The notes beneath the pieces were generated by a model. The model was not told the origin of the DNA, made no database searches, and saw nothing but the letters and a program-made list of their open reading frames with translations. A stretch of DNA of 64,000 bases from Diphasiastrum complanatum (lineage: Eukaryota; Streptophyta; Lycopodiopsida; Lycopodiales; Lycopodiaceae). Shown piece by piece: positions 44,415 to 56,331 of this stretch; position 1 is the first letter of the stretch; each line of letters begins with the position of its first letter. The position numbers and the translations under genes were made by a program. The stretch covers positions 69,673,349-69,737,348 of the forward strand of contig CM055099.1 in NCBI GenBank assembly GCA_029204225.1, given 5' to 3'.

Positions 44415-44930
44415 CTAAAGTTGTAAATTGGTAACCCTTGATGATTGATTCGACTCTATGTCAACACGTATTTTTTTGCATGCGGTCTCGAAACCTTTAA
44501 CACCATCTCGATAATGTGAGCAAAACTGTAGAGTCGTTCCACATACAAAATGATTTATGAAATGAAATCTAACAGAAAAGGTGTATAATTTGTGGACTTT
44601 GTAAGCAGTTCCAAATGCCCATAATGCAATTGTTCCCTTCGATCTGCCAGCCTCAACGGTTTTAGTCAAAATATTGCATAGAATCTTGCTAAAAGACTCA
44701 GTTGCTTCATTTTTACTTGGGTAGTACGGTGGTGTACTAAAGCCATGGATTACAAAAAAAATTTCCAAAAGAACTTTGATTGTCTCATTTACAAAGTGAG
44801 TATCTCAATCACTCGTTATTTCAATAGGACATCCAAATCGAGTGAGAAAATTTTCATTCAAGAACTTTGCAATGGATCTGGCATTGACAACCCGCATAGC
44901 TGCGTGACATCTAACTTCATCTCTTTAATG
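44415..44930 (-). pseudogene. pol: Ty3/gypsy integrase fragment
   Basis: In broken frames: RSIAKFLNEN, RFGCPIEITSD, THFVNETIKVLLEIFFVIHG, PPYYPSKNEATESFSKILC. Two acidic residues of the core and the E region (normally NGQAE, here NEATE) are visible. Similar to gypsy A 11400-11720. Confidence 0.8.
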
Positions 44931-44988
44931 CTAGATTGATTAGATCTTGGGTTGAGGTTAGGCAAAGAAAGAAAACCCACTACAATTT

Positions 44989-45006
44989 TGGCGCCGTTGC
45001 CGGGGA
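44989..45006 (+). other. Isolated primer-binding site, tRNA-Asp type
   Basis: TGGCGCCGTTGCCGGGGA is a perfect copy of the gypsy A site but on the plus strand, with CCCACTACA just upstream as a possible LTR end. No gag follows on this strand, so it is a relic. Confidence 0.7.
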
Positions 45007-47400
45007 GCTACGCCAATTTTTTAGTTTGCAGCATGTTTGTTGGATGGTTAGCTTGCATTAGGCATCTTGTCGTGGCATGAATAGTGTTAGATCTTTGGTT
45101 CTTTTCGAGATGGCAGCGTAGAGAGAAGTATTTGCTTGGTGAATAATGACACCTTGGCACAGTAGACCTAATGTGCTTGAGTGATTGCCTTTCCAGGGAG
45201 GCTTATGCTAAAAATACATCGATATAGAAAAGCTGCATATCAACAATGCTCATTGCACATACATAATTGTTTCACTAAACTAAGGAATATTGGCCAATCA
45301 AAAGCTGACATACTGCTACAAGCACTTCCTGCCAAGCTCGATGAATATCATATTAAATAACTAGAGCATAAATTTTCTCTTTCCAAAGGCTTCAACACCA
45401 TGTCTTGCAAATAAGATCAAAGGCTTCAAATCATTTCCATATCAAAATATATGTAGCATGTGTGTCCCACAGACTGTTGTGCTGCTGGAACAGGGCCTCA
45501 ACAGGTAATAGATATCATTCAATCGTAAAACCAAATATTGAATTTACTTGCATAGCAAGGAACTCTTGCAAAAGGCACTTCCTTCAGAAAAACAGCATTG
45601 ATGATGGAGTTCTATTTATTTAAGGGTACAAAGGACCATCAATCGTGATGCAAATGCAGCACGGAGACCTGATATTTATAAAGGTGTTCCTTTGAGTTGT
45701 GCCAGTGCTGCTCGCTCTTGAAAACAGCAAAAATTCTACTCTCTGCAGCAACTTAATACATGAGAAAGTGACATTGAAGTAGGTTAAAAGTCGACAAATT
45801 TGGCACAAGTCATATGTTCCTTACCATGTGAAGATGCACCTCTAGCTTTCAGGATAGAACAAAGAACAACTTTTCTGACGTTGCATTCAGTTTCAGTCAG
45901 ATAAACATTACATGTCTTCTGTATCGAAGCGCCTATAAATCAATCAAATTAGTATCTGATGGAACTTTGAGGGCACAAATCTATGCTTCTTGGTTCTTAA
46001 GGTAGTAAGCCCATTTAGGAAAAGAAAGAGCCATCCTTCATAATGAGCATACGAAACTTTTGTTCTTCAATTACCTTAAGTTTAGTGGAAGCTTCTTTGT
46101 CAAATCACTCTCTCACAATCTAGGCATTTGACTGTAGTTTACAGGCTCATGTGGTATTGAACAGGCCTTAGAGAACACGGGATATAGTTGGAAAAGCATA
46201 GTCGGTCTCATCAATTTGTACATACTAAATAGTACGAAGTACAAAGTATGTTCAGAATTAGAAATGCCAAGAGACTGTTAATTTGAGTAAATTGCAGCAG
46301 CACAAAGCATTGGAGCCTACTTGTTGATATAAAAGTGATCTTTGCTCCCACTCCCCAGGAGGCTCTCACCATTGAACTCAGATTCAGGTACCAACTGTTT
46401 AATAGGACGTGGAGAAAGATGGATGCACTAGTCGCAGAATGCCAAGTCCCTGTAATCTGATACAGTTTCAGTAGTGCTTCAAGATAGCATTTTCCATATG
46501 ACCAGGTTGTGCATGTTGCAAGAAAAGCAAAAGCATGATTCCATCAAGGATGAATCTGAAGATTGTCTATAGGTCAGCCCCTTAAAAGCAACCAACAATT
46601 AAATCCGTCACTGATAAGGACTCCTGAATTTCATGGAAGGTCGTACTCGAAGGCATCGACGTACAGCAACAGGTTATTAGAAATTAAATATAGGTATGTA
46701 CTAGACGGGATGTGTGCCTTTTTGAAGATGTTTTCAGGTCTCACCTGAGCTTTTCAAAATCGTGGATACTGCAACTGGCATCTTGCGTTCTATGGACCCC
46801 TAGGAGAAACCTACATGCAAGAAACTGCTCATGCTTGTTAGTTTGAATGTCAAAAATTGTGGTTTCATCCTAAAAATATGCTGACATGGTAGCTCTGTTT
46901 CCATGTGCTTGACAGTAAAAGTGTGCTAGAAATCCTCATCACAACCTATTGCACTACTCCAAACAGGAAAATATAGCCATGCATGAAGTACGATAAGGTG
47001 CACCTTATTGTGATATGCATAGTACGTGTTAACCTTTGCTATGTGATGATTGTGCCATTTTTTCTCAACCAGACTGTCGACATGATTATGTAACATAGCC
47101 GCTTCCAAAATCTAAAAACACAGGCATCATAAAATTCGACCACAAGGGACTGCCAACAAGCTAACTCATACACACAAACTTTTGAAAAACTTGAGAAAAA
47201 ATCGGGTTTTTTTATAAAGCTCTGTGTGAGTTCAGATAAATCATTAACTGAACTCCTCCAACCTTCTATTCTGCAACTCCTGCTTCCATGCAGCTTCTCA
47301 ATACAGAACCAGGTATTTCCATACATTGGAAAAATGAAAGAGCAGACATAAATGCCTCGGTCAACTAAGTATGATGATGCACACCAGAACTTAGTTCAAC
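45007..47400. other. No supported gene
   Basis: Mixed AT-rich sequence. One short coding-like minus-strand stretch is at 46317-46424 (see findings). Exons for the C-terminal half of SufD would be expected here on the minus strand but I could not find the conserved core motifs. Confidence 0.4.
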
Positions 47401-47428
47401 AACATTTTGGTGAGGCCTTCACACATAC

Positions 47429-48294
47429 CTGAGAAACAAAGGTCTTCTTGATATGAACAGAAGTCCTCTCCTGCGTTTGTACATAACTATGCGTGACTTT
47501 GGCTCCTTGGGGAACAAGAAACGGAATTTGACCAATACACTGTCTGTGATGCTCCAACAAACTCCTCAACTAGGTCCAGTTCTGCTCCTTTATCCACAAT
47601 AACAAGCAAGCGGGGACTGGAAAGTGATATTTGAGAACCTGAACTCCCAGTACATGAGCAATTTTCAGATGAGTAATACACAACATGAAGGGGCTTTTCA
47701 ACCTTTAAACTCGAGGGGACTATTACCACACCCACATCACGAGCACCAATCCCGTTGAGAGTAGCAAACAAGTCAAAATCATCTTCAGAAACAGATTCTA
47801 GGAGGTTTGGTGCAACAAGAGAGTCAACTTGCTTATCAGGAAGTGTCAAAACACTTCCCATAATAAGAGCTTCAGGAACATCATGAAGATTTGAAAGGGT
47901 ACTTGAAAGGACTCCATTAACAAAAACTAGACGTAGGCTGTCTGTTTCTCCAAGACGTAAAGAGGAAAGATCAACATTGTTCTCAGGTGATGCATTGGAT
48001 GGCCAAATCTCAAAATCTCTGAAGAACTTCACATCTGTGAAACGGTAGGCTTCAGTCTTGCTTGTAGGCCACTTCAAATTCACTATTGCCTCAGCAGAGT
48101 GATCCCGAAGTCCTTTGAGAGCTACGCCACCAGAGCCCACAGTCTCATTTTTCGAACTTGAATTCTCAAGCTTCTCCGCTAGATCAAGAAGAAAAAGATC
48201 CGCAGTTTGGCTTGGGGAAATTGAACTTTTTGGCCCTTCTCTGACATTCAGAGATGCTTTCAGCAGAAACCTCGTTTTAGTCCTCCCTGTTTTT
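47429..48294 (-). pseudogene. SUFD: SufD / ABCI7 iron-sulfur scaffold subunit, N-terminal half (exon 2), frameshifted
   Basis: SufD partners SufB and the SufC ATPase in plastids to assemble Fe-S clusters. The frame reads SQTADLFLLDLAEKLENSS, LRDHSAEAIVNLKWPTSKTE, YRFTDVKFFRDFEIWPSNAS, LFATLNGIGARDVGVVIVPS, VEKPLHVVYYSSEN and GAELDLVEEFVGASQTVYWS, all typical of plant SufD. After NSV the frame breaks near 47516-47522: the family segment continues in another frame as GAKVTHSYVQTQERTSVHIK to a CAG/GTATGT donor at 47428. About eight bases appear missing relative to the family. An upstream acceptor (TGTGTCAG) at 48295 sets the exon start. The C-terminal core-domain exons were not found to the left. 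This is either a pseudogene or a gene with an assembly error. Confidence 0.85.
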
Positions 48295-48702
48295 CTGACA
48301 CAGTCCACCAGACAAATCGAACAATTTCATCTTGAGCAAAAGATAGAATTTAAACTACTACAGCTAACTAAGACAACAAGTCATATTCACAGAAACTTAT
48401 TGATAGTCAGTACAAACGAAATCTGGAACTAATTTATGAACAGTAGAATGAAATTTATGATTGCCAAGATAGGTTTCCATGCATGCTGCCTATGAATGGT
48501 AAAAGCTTTCAGAACTTTTATTCAGAAGAAAAACTTGTTATTGCATTGTGAATGAGGCAATAGAACTACAAAGAATAGAAGTGGTGCTGAGCTGAGACAG
48601 CAGTGCATGCTGTTGTGGTGAACCCATTAATTCAACTGGTTGCTGCTGAAAAACCCTTCACTGTTGTGGAAATCCCTGCAAAAATAAACTGTTGGTGGAT
48701 AC

Positions 48703-48743
48703 CTTGGTTGGGTGAGGGATGCTGGGCGGCTGGTTGCAGCCAT
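48703..48743 (-). CDS. SUFD: Putative SufD first exon (transit peptide start)
   Basis: ATG at 48743 encodes MAATSRPASLTQP followed by AG and a donor GTATCC. The length (41 nt) leaves phase 2, and the exon at 48294 begins with A followed by AAA ACA, so AG plus A restores Arg and the SufD frame. The Ala/Ser/Arg-rich, acid-free start suits a chloroplast transit peptide. Prediction only; no transcript evidence. Confidence 0.35.
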
Positions 48744-48849
48744 AGCAGAGGTGTTGAATGAGCAGGGGCGCCTGGCTGGGGCGCGCTGATGACCTCCATC
48801 ACACCTTTTTGTGGGCTGGTTGGAGTTGGTCTCTTTCCCTGTACATAGC

Positions 48850-49420
48850 AATGCTAGCTAGAAATCTCTTTGGAGTTATCCTCAAAACAAGTGCATTTTA
48901 TAGAAATTCTCGATTTTTTTAAGACTTTTATCCATAAAAAGGGATAAAAAGGTATATATTTGTTTAAATAGTCATATATTCTATGATACTAGTTTTTGAG
49001 AGAACTTGCTCATTTAATTCGTATACTTTGTTGGTTTTCTCGAGCAATGTTACAAAGGAATATGTATATATAGATGCATCAAATGACATTGAACCCATAG
49101 ACATGTGTACCCCATGTATATGTACCTTGTATGAGTGAGAAAATGGCCATTAAGATTATCATCATGGATTTTGATTATGAGGATGATGGGTATTGTTAAT
49201 TAAGTCTTATAATATCAAAGTGGCAAAGAGATCTTGAGGTATACTTGTCAAGATGACCAAATGTCAATAACCATGCATATATTCATCTTATTATTCCTCT
49301 TGTGAAGGGTTGATATGTTCTTCTTCACTATTGCCTCATCTAAGACATCTTTGGAATGTGCCTTTTGAGTTTGAAGTTCTACAACCACATGTACTCCACC
49401 CTTTACAAGCTATCTTATAG
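48850..49420. other. No gene; AT-rich region upstream of SufD
   Basis: It would contain the SufD promoter if the gene is real. No motif stands out. Confidence 0.4.
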
Positions 49421-49423
49421 TTA

Positions 49424-49690
49424 TCAATGGAAAAATATGCATGACTCGACAATAAAGTCTTTTGTGAGTGACAAATCCATGATATCAGCCTCTATTGCAA
49501 TAGCACTAAGTACATGGTCTAGCACGACACTAAACTTTGGGTCCATCTCATCAACAGCATAACAAACTTGTTGCACATTGAGCATTACAAATGGTTGGTC
49601 GTCAATATCTGATGCCTTTAGTACCTTGGTAGTAATATTCACCATTTGAAAACCATCTTTATCTATTCTCACCGTTGCATTGCTTGTAAC
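49424..49690 (-). pseudogene. CACTA (En/Spm) transposon DUF4216 fragment
   Basis: DKDGFQMVNIT, DQPFVMLNVQQVCYAVDEMD and PKFSVVLDHV follow the DUF4216 pattern of CACTA-encoded proteins (D-x-G-F-x-x-V, PFVLA-QVxQVFYV-D, W-VVL). Only about 70 residues remain; no terminal CACTA repeats seen nearby. Confidence 0.6.
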
Positions 49691-49766
49691 AATGTTTGGT
49701 TTGATATTCTATGCACATCATTTTTCTAATGAATCTCAATGATTCATAAGTCATGCTTCTTATAAG

Positions 49767-49767
<1 letters not shown>

Positions 49768-49812
<45 letters not shown>
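49768..49812. repeat. (AT)n microsatellite, about 22 units
   Basis: Uninterrupted AT run. Confidence 0.97.
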
Positions 49813-49815
<3 letters not shown>

Positions 49816-49899
49816 TTCTGGTGAATTCTCTTCACACTACTTGTTTCACCAATTAACTTTTCCACAGGAGTAACTCAATCACTCAAATCAATTCCAACG

Positions 49900-50877
49900 A
49901 TTCAAAAATCTCAAATGTCCAGGTGCAAATCTTCATTGTACCAACACAACACCACATTTAGATCCTTATCCAACTCACTTTTAAGTTAACAAATAAATCT
50001 TTCTTAACAAGATCTTTTAGCTCTACAAGTAATTGTTCAACACAATACTTGATCATATGCCTATATTCACCGACTAATATATGAGAATAATCTCACTATG
50101 ACCCGGTAGATACACATATGCCCTATCTGACATATTCCTCCAAAATCTGCATATGTTACTCTCATATCTCATTAAAAATCTTGCAACTCATCTACTATTA
50201 ATTCTATTTCTCATGAGTAAATAACATATCTGGGATATCTTTGAGACTGATAACACATCCTCTCTCACAAGTTTTCCAATCCACTTACATCTTACCACAA
50301 AATTCTATCAATCTCTCCCTTATCCTACTACTCCAACTAAGATTAGGTTGATTCAATACAGACATTCCATGATCAAACTCACTTCTATCCCTAACAAACT
50401 GGGATTAGTGACTTTTGATCTTACACAGTACTACTTATAATGATTTCAAATTTCAAACCACCTTTTTCCTTCATTGTTCCACACAATCCCTAGAGAATTT
50501 TCTTATTTGGAAACTTGTAGTTATCTTACTCTAAATTTGTCTGAAAATGTTTTCAAAAATAAATTATTCCAGCAGGTTCAAGGTATTAGACAAGCAATTT
50601 GATCTATTCATGACATGTATTGGAATCATTTCAAGTATTCAGAGAGTAAAAAATGAATTGAACACTAATAATTCTAAGCAAACTTAACAAAATCAAATAA
50701 GTAGATGTGTACTCTACCACCAATCTTGCTTATCGTGCTTCAATTTGGAATTAGTTAACTCAAAAACTTTCCTTAAGAAATCAACACTCAACCGAGATTC
50801 TGCAAATCTGAGCACTTTCCATTCCAACCCAATGTAGAGCTTGTCTCTATCCCTATCCAAGACCACATCTTAGCCGA
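49900..50877. other. No gene recognised
   Basis: AT-rich; in minus orientation this is the leader side of the PBS at 50881, but no gag is readable. Confidence 0.4.
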
Positions 50878-50880
50878 GTT

Positions 50881-50893
50881 TTGATACCAATGT
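50881..50893 (-). other. PBS-like site, tRNA-iMet type
   Basis: Minus-strand TTGGTATCAAAAC follows CTAATGATCATTACA, a plausible LTR end. The LTR would extend to the right. Confidence 0.45.
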
Positions 50894-51893
50894 AATGATC
50901 ATTAGGAGAATCCCTAAGATGAGGATAGGAAAACACTAGAAGAGACATGTAGGAGCAAAGCCACCCAACCAAACCTAGATTAATTCATGATCTAGCACCC
51001 AAGCCATGTTATGTGAATACTAGAGGAGAAGAGAGAAACTGATAACCAGAACCATAGTGTCGATGGGCGAGTTTCTACTATTAGATTTCAATGCTCAAGT
51101 CAAAACCCACTTGGTAATGAGCATCTTGAATCTGTATATACTTAGAAGAAACTCTCAGAGAAATTGGACTTTACAAAAGATCAAAATTTATTGTCGTATC
51201 GAAATAGATTTTGATCCTAGCTTAGATCAACGAATCGAATTGGATCTATTATGTTTTGACTCGGAACTGAATTCAACCCTATACATATTCGACTCGGTAG
51301 ACATTCTGACCTAACAATCATCTCACCCGACAGCTACTTCAACCCAGCATTTATATCGACCCACCACTAATTTCAACCCAACACCCATATGATATTTTGA
51401 CACTGCCAACCGTTCCAACCCATGTCACAATCAGAAGGACGACGTTGACAGTTCGTCAACTCTATACATATGTTTACTGTTATAATGACTGCTACCTAAT
51501 ATGGGATGGATTAAGTAAATTAAGAAGTAGAGTTGTAATTAGTCTGAACTATTCAACAATCAACTATGAAGCATTTTCAATACTAAGCCAACTAGAAATG
51601 CGTGCTTCACATCGCTCATGTATTTCGATATATTCAGATCATTTTACTCTAATCAAAGAGTGCAATTTTGTCACCACTACTATTTTGTTCTTGTATTAGT
51701 ATATTGATTAGTCTATCTTGAACATTGTTGCTATCTGACACACTACAGATCCATCACCACATGTCATGATTATCACTTCTACTACAGGTAACTTGAGTTT
51801 CATCTCTAAGTGAATTGATCTAGATTCCGATTTTGGTCATCATCCAGTCATTCGATCTACATACACTCTGATTTCCAGTCATCTCATCCATTT

Positions 51894-51942
51894 CTGACAT
51901 GGTATCAAAGCCATCTCGGTTTTCCAACATGGTATCAGAGCG
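51894..51942 (+). other. Two PBS-like sites, tRNA-iMet type
   Basis: TGGTATCAAAGCC (about 51899) and TGGTATCAGAGCG (about 51930), each preceded by ACA, 31 bp apart. Together with the minus-strand site at 50881 they bracket about 1 kb of LTR-like sequence (50894-51898). Confidence 0.5.
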
Positions 51943-52087
51943 TGTGGTTCAATAATTGACTACAAAGATTTTTATGTTGTCTCATTTCTATCGATACTAC
52001 ATTTTGGAAGTGTGCAGATAGCAATATTCGACATTGTTGTTTTTCCAACGACCTCTTTGCTTTCCACAATGGATTCAAATTCTAGTT

Positions 52088-52205
52088 CATCTTGTGAAAA
52101 AATCAGATCCAAAATGCACTTAATGGATAAACAAGATCTTGGCCTAATTTGGGTGCACATCTAGATTTAGCTACAAGAAAGAAATCATCACTTTACACAT
52201 GCTAG
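52088..52205 (-). other. LTR E fragment
   Basis: The plus strand reads TTGTGAAAAAATCAGATCC then AACAAGATCTTGGCCTAATTT and CACATGCTAGAA, homologous to 60866-60985 and inverted to 53220-53341. Confidence 0.65.
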
Positions 52206-53118
52206 AATTGAATAAATCACTAAGATCTGATCATAATATTCATGTTATCAAGGTGGCAATAAAAAAAGAGTTTGATGTGCATGATCTTGGTTTTTTGCAT
52301 TATATCTTGGGAATAGAAGTATTTAGAACTTCTCAATTTACTTTCATTTTTCATGAGAAGTATGCTAGTTCTATTCTAAAAAGATTTCATATGGTAGATG
52401 TAAAGTCTTGTGATACACCAATGGAGTGAAATGTAAAGCTCTTTATAAGAGGTAATGAAGGATCCTTCGAGGACATTACTCTCTATAGGAAGCTAGTTGG
52501 TTCACTCATATATCTAACCATCACAAGACCTGATCTTAGCTATTGTGTTGATAGAATAAATCAATTAATGCATGATCCTAGTGTGGAGCATTAGAAACTA
52601 GGCAAGAGAATATTGAGGAACATCTCGGGTTCTAGATATTTTGGCATTGTTTATGGAGGATCATCACCTAACATGTATGGATTTCGGACTTTGCTGGAGA
52701 TCAAATGGATAGAAAATCCATAAGTGCACATAATAATTTTATAGGTGATGTAGCTATCTCTTGGATGTCAAAAAAACAAGCTACAATCTCATTGTCATCT
52801 AGTGAGGTTGAGTAAAAAGCTCTTACATCTTGTACAAAGGAGATGCTATGGATCAAAAGGATGGTAATGGATTTTCACTTGCTGGATTTTTTAGAGAGTA
52901 CAATCATCTTTTGTCATAACCTTTTAGCCCAAAATATGGCAAGCAATCCTATTTTTCATGCATGGAGCAAGCCTATTGAAGTGCCTTATCATTTTGTGAG
53001 AGAACAAGTCATGGCAAAGGAGGTGGAGCTTCAACATGTTTCTTCAAGGGAGTGTGTGGCTAATCCTCATGTTCTCTTGATATCTTGGTTTTCTATGTGT
53101 AGAATGTTGATTTTATGA
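52206..53118 (+). pseudogene. pol: Ty1/copia RT C-terminus and RNase H
   Basis: EFDVHDLGFLHYILGIEV and DVKSCDTPME, then in frame past a TGA LYRKLVGSLIYLTITRPDLS, complete the RT. RNase H follows with broken frames: EVEKKALTSCTKEMLWIKR-like and PFHFVREQV-like (read here as EVPYHFVREQVMAKEVELQH) to 53118. The YVDD motif lies before the fragment and is lost at the junction with the LTR E piece. Confidence 0.88.
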
Positions 53119-53156
53119 TTGATCTTGCTTCCACACGTGTGAAGGAAAGTAGGCGT

Positions 53157-53341
53157 TGTTGTTGTATGGAAAGGAATAGTACCTTACTCTATTTAAGTGT
53201 TTATGATCAGATCTTTGTGCATTTATAAGTTCTACCATGCATAAAGTAGTGATTTCTATCTTCTAGCTATTTCTACTGTGCAACCAAATTTGGCTAAGAA
53301 CTTGTTGATCCATTGAGAATGTGCTTGGATCTAATTTTTTC
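53157..53341 (+). other. LTR E, plus-strand 3' copy
   Basis: 185 bp from TTGTTGTTGTATGGAAAGG to TTTTTTCACA, closing the plus-strand copia fragment. It is directly followed by the inverted first 33 bases of the same LTR type (53342-53374: TATGGTACTATTCCTTTCTG). Confidence 0.7.
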
Positions 53342-53374
53342 ACATATGGTACTATTCCTTTCTGTACAATAGCA

Positions 53375-54134
53375 ACAAAATATTCTCCTTCATATATGTG
53401 GATTGAAGATCAACAACAAAAATAACATTCTACACACTAGAAATCAAGATATATTGAGAAATACACATGAGATGGACATAGAATCAAAAGAGATGAATTC
53501 TCACATAAAATAAGAATACAAAGATACTTTCTCCACGCTGATAGAACTACTTATAGATGATAAAATTTCATTTGGCCAATCTCCCTAAACTTGCCCTAAA
53601 TGGTAACTTCTTGGTACTTCATCAAAAAACCTAGAAATTCTAGTCTAGATGCAATGTATCAAAACTAGCCAATTAGAATGGGTCCAAATCCGACCTCATC
53701 CATTAATCTACTTGCCAAAAATAGTACAAACACTATTTAGGCCTTTATTGACAAATATAAATCTATCTCTAAGTTAAACTTCATGTTGGCCTCAAAATTG
53801 CCAAAATAGATCAACTAAACTAGTTGAATTTTTCACATTCCCTCTTCAACTAGTTTTAGCATAGCTTTAGATAGAACTCCAAGATATGTTCTATGCTTCA
53901 TAACCCAATTCTTTGGTGAAGATATCAACCACACACTCCCTAAAAAATGTTGAAGCTCTACATCCTTTGCCATGACTTGTTCTCACCAAAATCGACCTCA
54001 TCCACTTATCTACTTGCCAAAAATAGGAAAACACTATTTAGGCCTTTGTTGACAAAAAAAAATCTATCTCTAACTTGAGATCTAAATTTGGCCTCAAAAT
54101 TGCCAAGATCAAATAACTAAACTAGTTGAATTTT
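53375..54134 (-). other. 3' region of copia E with a direct duplication
   Basis: 53375-53500 reversed matches 53050-53156, the coding end and 3' UTR of the plus copy. About 150 bp (CCTCATCCAYTWATCTACTTG to TAGTTGAATTTTTCACA) occurs at 53685-53840 and again at 53985-54140. Confidence 0.6.
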
Positions 54135-54790
54135 TCACACCATATTGGATCGATTGTTGCATCCACTCAAAATGATATCATTCACATAGATTAGAAAAAT
54201 GGTAACATCATTTCCAACAAATCTATAGTAAAGTGAATGATCATACTCACTCATTTTGAAATTTTGAGAAAGTAAAAAGGTGTGAAGCTTAGCATACCAA
54301 CTCCTTGGTGCTTGCTTAAGTCCATACAAACTCTTTTGTAGAAAACACACATGATTAGGCTTGCCATGTGAAATGTAGCCCTCGGGTTGCTCCATAAACA
54401 CCTCCTCCTCAAGATCACCATTCAAGAATGCATTTGTGATATCCAATTGCCATAGATCCCATCCAAAAAGTGTTGCAAATCAAATACTAACTCGAATGCT
54501 TACCATCTTTGCCACAGGTGCAAAGGTCTCATCATAGTCAATTCCATACTCTTGTGCATATCCTTTTGCCACCACCTTGCCTTGTACTTGTTGATTGATC
54601 CATCTTGGTTTGTACTCACCCTGAAGATCCACTTTCATCCAGTAGCCTTATTGTCCTTTGGAAGTTCCAATCTCCATGTGTCATTCTTCATAATAGCTTG
54701 ATACTCAAGATCCATTGCTTGGATCCACTCCTCTTTTTGTCTCGCTTCATCTACACATGTAGGTTCATCAAGGACGTTAGGAAAGCATAG
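54135..54790 (-). pseudogene. pol: Ty1/copia reverse transcriptase of copia E
   Basis: MDITNAFLNGDLEEEVFMEQ, PEGYISHGKPNHVCFLQKSL and YGLKQAPRSWYAKL, with the catalytic block IYVNDIIL, where YVDD has become YVND. The N-terminal RT block (EWIQAMDLEYQAI-like, VDLQGEYKPRWINQ region) is readable in other frames at 54560-54790. Confidence 0.88.
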
Positions 54791-54836
54791 TTTGTACCAC
54801 CAACAACTTGCTTACCTTTTTCCTCATAAGTGAGTC

Positions 54837-55491
54837 TCAAAGGTTGTTGCCTTTGCCTTGATGTCCTCCTTGGCTTTTGATTTCAAGTAGGCTCTTAAAC
54901 ACCAACATCCAAAGTTTCATCAATGTCATCAACATCAAGAATGTTAGATCCAATGTCCACACCACCACTTGAAGATACTTTGGAAAGTTTCCCTCATCAA
55001 AAATTCTTCCAATGAATAGTTTCTTAGTTGAAGGAATAAAATCTTTGTAAGCCTTGCTCACCTCACTATAACCAACAAAAATAGCTTTTCTTGAAGATGG
55101 ATTCTCCTTTGTCCTATCATCAAGAGTATAGCATATGCATCCAAACGTTTTGAAAAACTTGACATTCGGCCTCCTACCAAACAAGACCTCAAAAGGGGTT
55201 TTTCCATCCAATACCACACTCGGCCATCTATTGCATAGAAAATTAGCACACAACAAAGCTTATCCCAAAAGGATTTAGAAGGATTTGCACCTAACCTCAA
55301 GGCTTTGGAACCTTCACATAAGGCTCTATTCTTCTCTTGGCCACTCCATTTTGTTGTGGTTTCCTTAAGATTGTGTACTCTCTCTCTATCCCATTTGCAT
55401 TAAAAAATGCCTTGAACTTAGTAGAATGTACTCACCACCATTGTCACTCCTCAAACACTTGATCTTGGTAGAAAATTGAACCTCCCTTGAA
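54837..55491 (-). pseudogene. pol: Ty1/copia integrase, downstream part (copia E)
   Basis: LLCANFLCNRWPSVVLDGKT, PFEVLFGRRPNVKFFKTFGC and AIFVGYSEVSKAYKDFIPS. Upstream in shifted frames it reads STKIKCLRSDNGGEY with the second catalytic Asp (about 55440-55490). At 55496/55497 it is cut by the nested LTR element; the preceding integrase part resumes at 59541. Closely related to 21956-23149. Confidence 0.9.
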
Positions 55492-55496
55492 ATCTT
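55492..55496. repeat. Target-site duplication ATCTT, left
   Basis: ATCTT here and at 59536-59540 directly flank the nested element. Confidence 0.85.
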
Positions 55497-56331
55497 TGTG
55501 GAAATCTGCAAACTTGCACCAAGAATGGATCCTAAAATGATCCACATGAGTGATTGGATGTTAGATACAATTGATCTATCAATCTACACAAGATTTAGAT
55601 CAATCTAGATCAAATTTAGATGAGAAAATCTAACAAGAACAATCATAAATGAAAGGGAATTGTACTTGCTGGTTTCACACGTGTGAAAACATGTCAGAGT
55701 ATGGACTCCAGACTAAAATCAAAGTACAATATGATAGGAACTCAAAACTATCAAGAAAAATCAAGACAAATGATAAAATTGACAAGAATTGCCTCCAAAA
55801 CCAAGATTGGTATTGCTTCTATGATTATGGCCAAATGTGGCTCTATATATACAAAAAGTGAGAGCTCGTGGTACCGATCATCCCTCTGATCCCACATGTG
55901 TGAGGGTGCTTTGTCATATGATGATTTATCATGCAAAACTGACACTTGGACAAAACCTTCTATTTTGAGCACTTTTGGTCCATTTTTCTTCTATGTAGAG
56001 AACTAGGAAAAAACTCTTCTAGAAGTGCAAATTCGACTTCCTCAGCTTATTCCACACGTGTGAGCAGCCCTCTACACATGGGATGTAACACCTAACCAAA
56101 GGATGTGGCTCATGCAATCAATAGATTGATGCAATGTGTCATATATCTAGAAAACTAGTTTTTGGCCTTTTTAGCCACTAGAACTTGAATTAAATCATAT
56201 GTACAACCTATATGATTATGCTACATGACAAGTACACTAATTTCACATGTGGAAACAGGCTCCACACATGTGTAATCATCCTATATACATAGATTTGGCC
56301 TTGACCAAGCATAATTTTTGCATTTTTGACA
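55497..56331 (-). other. LTR D, 3' copy of nested element
   Basis: 835 bp; on the minus strand TGTCAAAAATGC to TTTCCACA. Contains a TATATATAG box and several CACATGTG or CACACGTGTG palindromes. Confidence 0.88.

Noticed and set aside
46926-47326. Minus-strand frames as SufD C-terminal exons
   Set aside because: None of the conserved SufD core motifs is present and no frame-consistent acceptor was found.
48627-48851. Whole 74-codon minus frame as a gene
   Set aside because: Only its internal ATG at 48743 with a nearby donor makes sense, as a SufD first exon.
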